Assembly (NCBI GenBank): GCA_929200685.1
Contig: CAKNAO010000004.1
Coordinates: 1-18,464, forward strand
Direction: 5' to 3'
DNA from: an uncultured bacterium
Lineage (GTDB): Bacteria > Bacillota_I > Bacilli_A > Mycoplasmatales > Metamycoplasmataceae
Length of the DNA stretch: 18,464 nucleotides
Position 1 is the stretch's first letter. Every line of letters starts with the position of its first letter. Positions 16,190 through 18,464 of the stretch are shown one piece after another. A program made the position numbers and the translations under genes. The notes beneath the pieces were generated by a model. The model saw nothing but the letters and a program-made list of their open reading frames with translations, was not told the DNA's origin and did not search any database.

Positions 16190-16576
16190 TTATTGATTTT
16201 TTTGTTTTTTTAGTTTTTTAGCAATTTTAGCAGCAGCTTTTTTTTCAGTTTTTGAAATTTCTTTTTTAGTTATTTTTTTTGTTTTTTCTTCAATTTCTTC
16301 TGGAAAAATATTAATTACATCACCTTTTTTTAAAGTAATGATAGCTTTTTTATATCTATTTGTAAACCCTTTAAATTTACCAATTTTTTTTTCTTTTTTA
16401 TCAACAAACATAATATTTACTTTTTTAACTTTTACAGAAAATATGTATTCAACAACCTTTTTTACTTCAGTTTTATTAGTTTTAAAATCTACTGCAAATG
16501 TATAAACTCCATTAGACATTTTTTGATATGATTTTTCTGAAAGAATGGGATATTTAATAACTTCATTAATATTCAT
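16190..16576 (-). CDS. rplW: 50S ribosomal protein L23 with basic tail
   Basis: L23 at the tunnel exit is the dock for trigger factor and SRP. The family core is residues 5-95 (IKYPILSEKSYQKMSNGVYT, TNKTEVKKVVEYIFSVKVKK, GFTNRYKKAIITLKKGDVI). At 128 residues it carries about 30 extra Lys/Ala/Glu-rich residues at the C-terminus. It overlaps the rplD stop by one base. Confidence 0.96.
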   Translation of the reverse strand: MNINEVIKYPILSEKSYQKMSNGVYTFAVDFKTNKTEVKKVVEYIFSVKVKKVNIMFVDKKEKKIGKFKGFTNRYKKAIITLKKGDVINIFPEEIEEKTKKITKKEISKTEKKAAAKIAKKLKKQKNQ

Positions 16577-17202
16577 TATTTCACCATTCCTTCAATTTTC
16601 TTTATATCACTTTTAGAAATAATCATTGCATCAGCATTAATGATTTTTTCAATATTTAAACATGATAATTTTTGAACTTCAATTTTTTTTAAATTATTTG
16701 CTGATTTATATAAAATTTTTGATTCAGAAACAATTAATATTTTTTTAAATGCTTCTTTTAATTTTAATAAATTTATTTTTCTTATAAATTCTTTAGTAGA
16801 AATTTTATTCATCTTAATTTCGTCAATAATAATTGCTTGTTTTTTTGATTTTAAAGTAAGTGAAGATAAAAAAGCTAATTTTCTAAGTTTTTTATTAATT
16901 TTAAGATTATAATTTTTGTTAGGATTTGGACCAAATATTATTCCTCCACCAACTCATATAGGTGATCTAATTGAACCTGCTCTTGCTTTTCCGGTGTGTT
17001 TTTGAGCAAATGGTTTTCTTCCCCCACCACGCACTTCACTTCTATTTTTTACTTTATGATTTCCTTTTCTTCTTGAAGCTCTTTCGAACAAAATTGTATC
17101 AAATATTGCTTGGTTATTTACTTTAATATTAAACACTTTTGGTGGTAAAGAAAAATTTTCATTTTTTTTTGATAAATTGATAGAATCATTTATTTTTTTC
17201 AT
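16576..17202 (-). CDS. rplD: 50S ribosomal protein L4
   Basis: L4 reaches into the exit tunnel with a long loop and in some bacteria represses the S10 operon. The full protein is 208 residues. The loop holds RRKGNHKVKNRSEVRGGGRK, PFAQKHTGKARAGSIRSPIW and GGGIIFGPNP; the Trp is TGA at 16954-16956, so the gene is not split. The start overlaps the rplC stop (TAATG) with AAGGAGA inside the rplC end. Confidence 0.97.
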
Positions 17203-18023
17203 TATTTTTCTCCTTTTTTATCTTTATTTTCAATATCTTTTTTTAAAACTTTTGCATCAATTAATATTTTTTTCATTTCTTTAATAGACATATTAGTATT
17301 AATGTCAGCATTATAATGTTTTGCTTCTTCTAATAATTTATTTTTAATTTGAGTTTCTTCAATATCAACAAGTTTTTGTGGTTTTTTTGATGAAGTTCAC
17401 TTAGTAGTAGATTTAATGATTACAAATCCTTTTTTGGGACCAGGAATTGAACCTTTAACAATTAAAGCATTATTTTTTTGATCAATTGTAATAATTTCTA
17501 AATTTTGAATTGTTTTTTGTTTTGAACCCATTTGTCCTGGCATTGTCATTCCTTTATTAACTTTGTTGGAAGCAACATCTCCAATTGAACCAGTAAGACG
17601 TAATGGTTTAGAACCTCCACCACCTCCATGTGATTTAGGCCCAATTTTTTGATTATATCTTTTAATTGTTCCTTGAAATCCTTTTCCTTTTGAAATGCCA
17701 GTAACATCTACAAATTCTCCTGGTGAAAAAATTGATAAATTTAAAATGTCTCCAAGATTATAATTTTTCATATTTTTAATTTCTTTAACAAATTTTTTAC
17801 CATTTGTTTTTGCTTTTTTAAAATGACCAAGCAATGGTTTTTTAGTTAGCTTGTCTCTTTTATCAAAAGTAGACAATTGAATAGCATTATAACCATTTTT
17901 TTCTTTTGTAAATATAGATGTTACAATGTTTTTTTTAACCTCAATAATTGAAACTGGTAATGAACTACCATTTTTAGTAAATAATTGAGTCATTCCAATT
18001 TTTCTGCCTAAAATGCCCTTCAT
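17202..18023 (-). CDS. rplC: 50S ribosomal protein L3 with long C-terminal extension
   Basis: L3 supports the peptidyl-transferase centre. The normal protein spans residues 1-209: MKGILGRKIGMTQLF, GEFVDVTGISKGKGFQGTIK, GPKSHGGGGGSKPLRLTGSI and NKGMTMPGQMGSKQKTIQN. Residue 210 is Trp (TGA), and the frame continues to TAA at 17202-17204 for a total of 273. The extra 64 residues are Lys/Glu-rich with predicted helices (TQIKNKLLEEAKHY, then SIKEMKKILIDAKVL). That shape is faintly like small helix-extended-loop-helix (LEM/SAP-like) modules, but I cannot prove it. A strong GGAGG precedes ATG. Confidence 0.96.
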
Positions 18024-18066
18024 TTTTCCTCCATTTATTAAATTATGTTTATTTTTAATTTAAAAA

Positions 18067-18372
18067 TTATTTTATTTTAACTTCCACTTGAATTCCAGAA
18101 GGAATTTCTAATCTTGTTAATTTGTCCATTAATTTTTTATTTGTTTTTTCTAAAACAATTAATCTTTTATGAGTTTTCATTTCAAATTGTTCTCTAGATT
18201 TTTTGTGAATATGAACAGATTTTAAAATTGTAAATCTTTCTCTTTTTGTTGGCAAAGGAATAGGACCAATAATTTTTGCTCCTTCTACTTTTGATGCTTC
18301 AACTATTTTTTTAGTAGCTGAATCAACAAGAGATGCTTCATAAGCTTTAATTTTTATATTCACTTTTGACAT
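18067..18372 (-). CDS. rpsJ: 30S ribosomal protein S10
   Basis: S10 is in the 30S head and, in many bacteria, also joins NusB in antitermination. The 101-residue frame has IKIKAYEASLVDSATKKIVE, GPIPLPTKRERFTILKSVHI and HKKSREQFEMKTHKRLIVLE, all conserved. ATG 18372 has GGAG about 9 bases upstream. It heads the supercluster and is followed by a 43-base gap before rplC, an AT-rich spacer with only the rplC ribosome site. Confidence 0.98.
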   Translation of the reverse strand: MSKVNIKIKAYEASLVDSATKKIVEASKVEGAKIIGPIPLPTKRERFTILKSVHIHKKSREQFEMKTHKRLIVLEKTNKKLMDKLTRLEIPSGIQVEVKIK

Positions 18373-18464
18373 TATTGTCTCCTTTTATTCTTATTGAACA
18401 TTTTAGGTATAAAAAATTTGATAAACCATTAACAACTATTTTTGGTGTATCAATAACTTTATAC
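18373..18464 (-). promoter_or_regulatory. candidate S10-operon promoter and leader hairpin
   Basis: On the minus strand TTGTTA (18435-18430) lies 18 bases before TATACC (18411-18406), a possible promoter with a start near 18399. The same stretch can form a hairpin: TTGATACACC (18453-18444) pairs with GGTTTATCAA (18427-18418) at 9 of 10 positions around a 16-base loop. The right arm can alternatively pair with TATACC downstream. If transcription begins outside the window, this would be a two-state leader; if it begins at the internal promoter, the repeat would not be transcribed. The open frame across the edge has no start in view. Confidence 0.35.

Noticed and set aside
16813..16956. Apparent split of rplD
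   Set aside because: The standard-code stop is TGA at a conserved Trp; the frame is continuous and collinear with L4.
1..18464. CRISPR arrays, tRNA or rRNA genes, insertion sequences
   Set aside because: No spaced direct repeats, no cloverleaf-like GC-richer segments, and no transposase-like frames were seen in any gap.

Overview
This AT-rich window is from a wall-less bacterium of the class Mollicutes that reads UGA as tryptophan. Almost every apparent break in the long genes falls on an in-frame TGA at a position where the protein family has Trp, and only TAA or TAG end genes. One TGG Trp codon was seen (in map). The gene order, the adk-map-infA block inside the ribosomal cluster, the zinc-type S14 and the absent L30 fit the Spiroplasma/Entomoplasma/Mesoplasma/M. 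mycoides side of the class. That placement is an inference; no 16S gene is present.

Positions 4017-18372 (all minus strand) are the S10-spc-alpha ribosomal protein supercluster. In transcription order it is rpsJ, rplC, rplD, rplW, rplB, rpsS, rplV, rpsC, rplP, rpmC, rpsQ, rplN, rplX, rplE, rpsN, rpsH, rplF, rplR, rpsE, rplO, secY, adk, map, infA, rpmJ, rpsM, rpsK, rpoA, rplQ. Packing is extreme: eleven junctions are one-base TAATG overlaps, and secY/adk overlap by 7 bases. Two stop codons (rplN, rplX) are TAG and form part of the next gene's Shine-Dalgarno sequence. The largest internal gap (6268-6400, between infA and rpmJ) holds a terminator-like AT repeat, a candidate promoter and a 14-bp inverted repeat at the predicted 5' end of the alpha-operon mRNA. 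A second possible leader hairpin lies upstream of rpsJ at the window edge.

Positions 101-3993 are an accessory carbohydrate island beyond rplQ. On the plus strand is a full-length family 1 glycoside hydrolase carrying the phosphosugar-binding Ser/Lys/Tyr signature (6-phospho-beta-glycosidase type). Divergent from it on the minus strand are a MupG/DUF871-type 6-phosphosugar hydrolase, a 127-residue mini-gene built from the two ends of a second family 1 hydrolase with the catalytic middle deleted in frame, and a 196-residue protein I do not recognise. A 12-bp palindrome between the divergent genes is a plausible operator. I infer that the two intact enzymes cleave phosphorylated disaccharides delivered by PTS transporters; no transporter lies in the window.

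The points most worth follow-up are the internally deleted but apparently expressible hydrolase remnant, the altered catalytic motifs of the intact hydrolase, the alpha-operon leader hairpin, and a 64-residue C-terminal extension on ribosomal protein L3. I found no RNA gene, CRISPR array, insertion sequence or clear GC-rich terminator.
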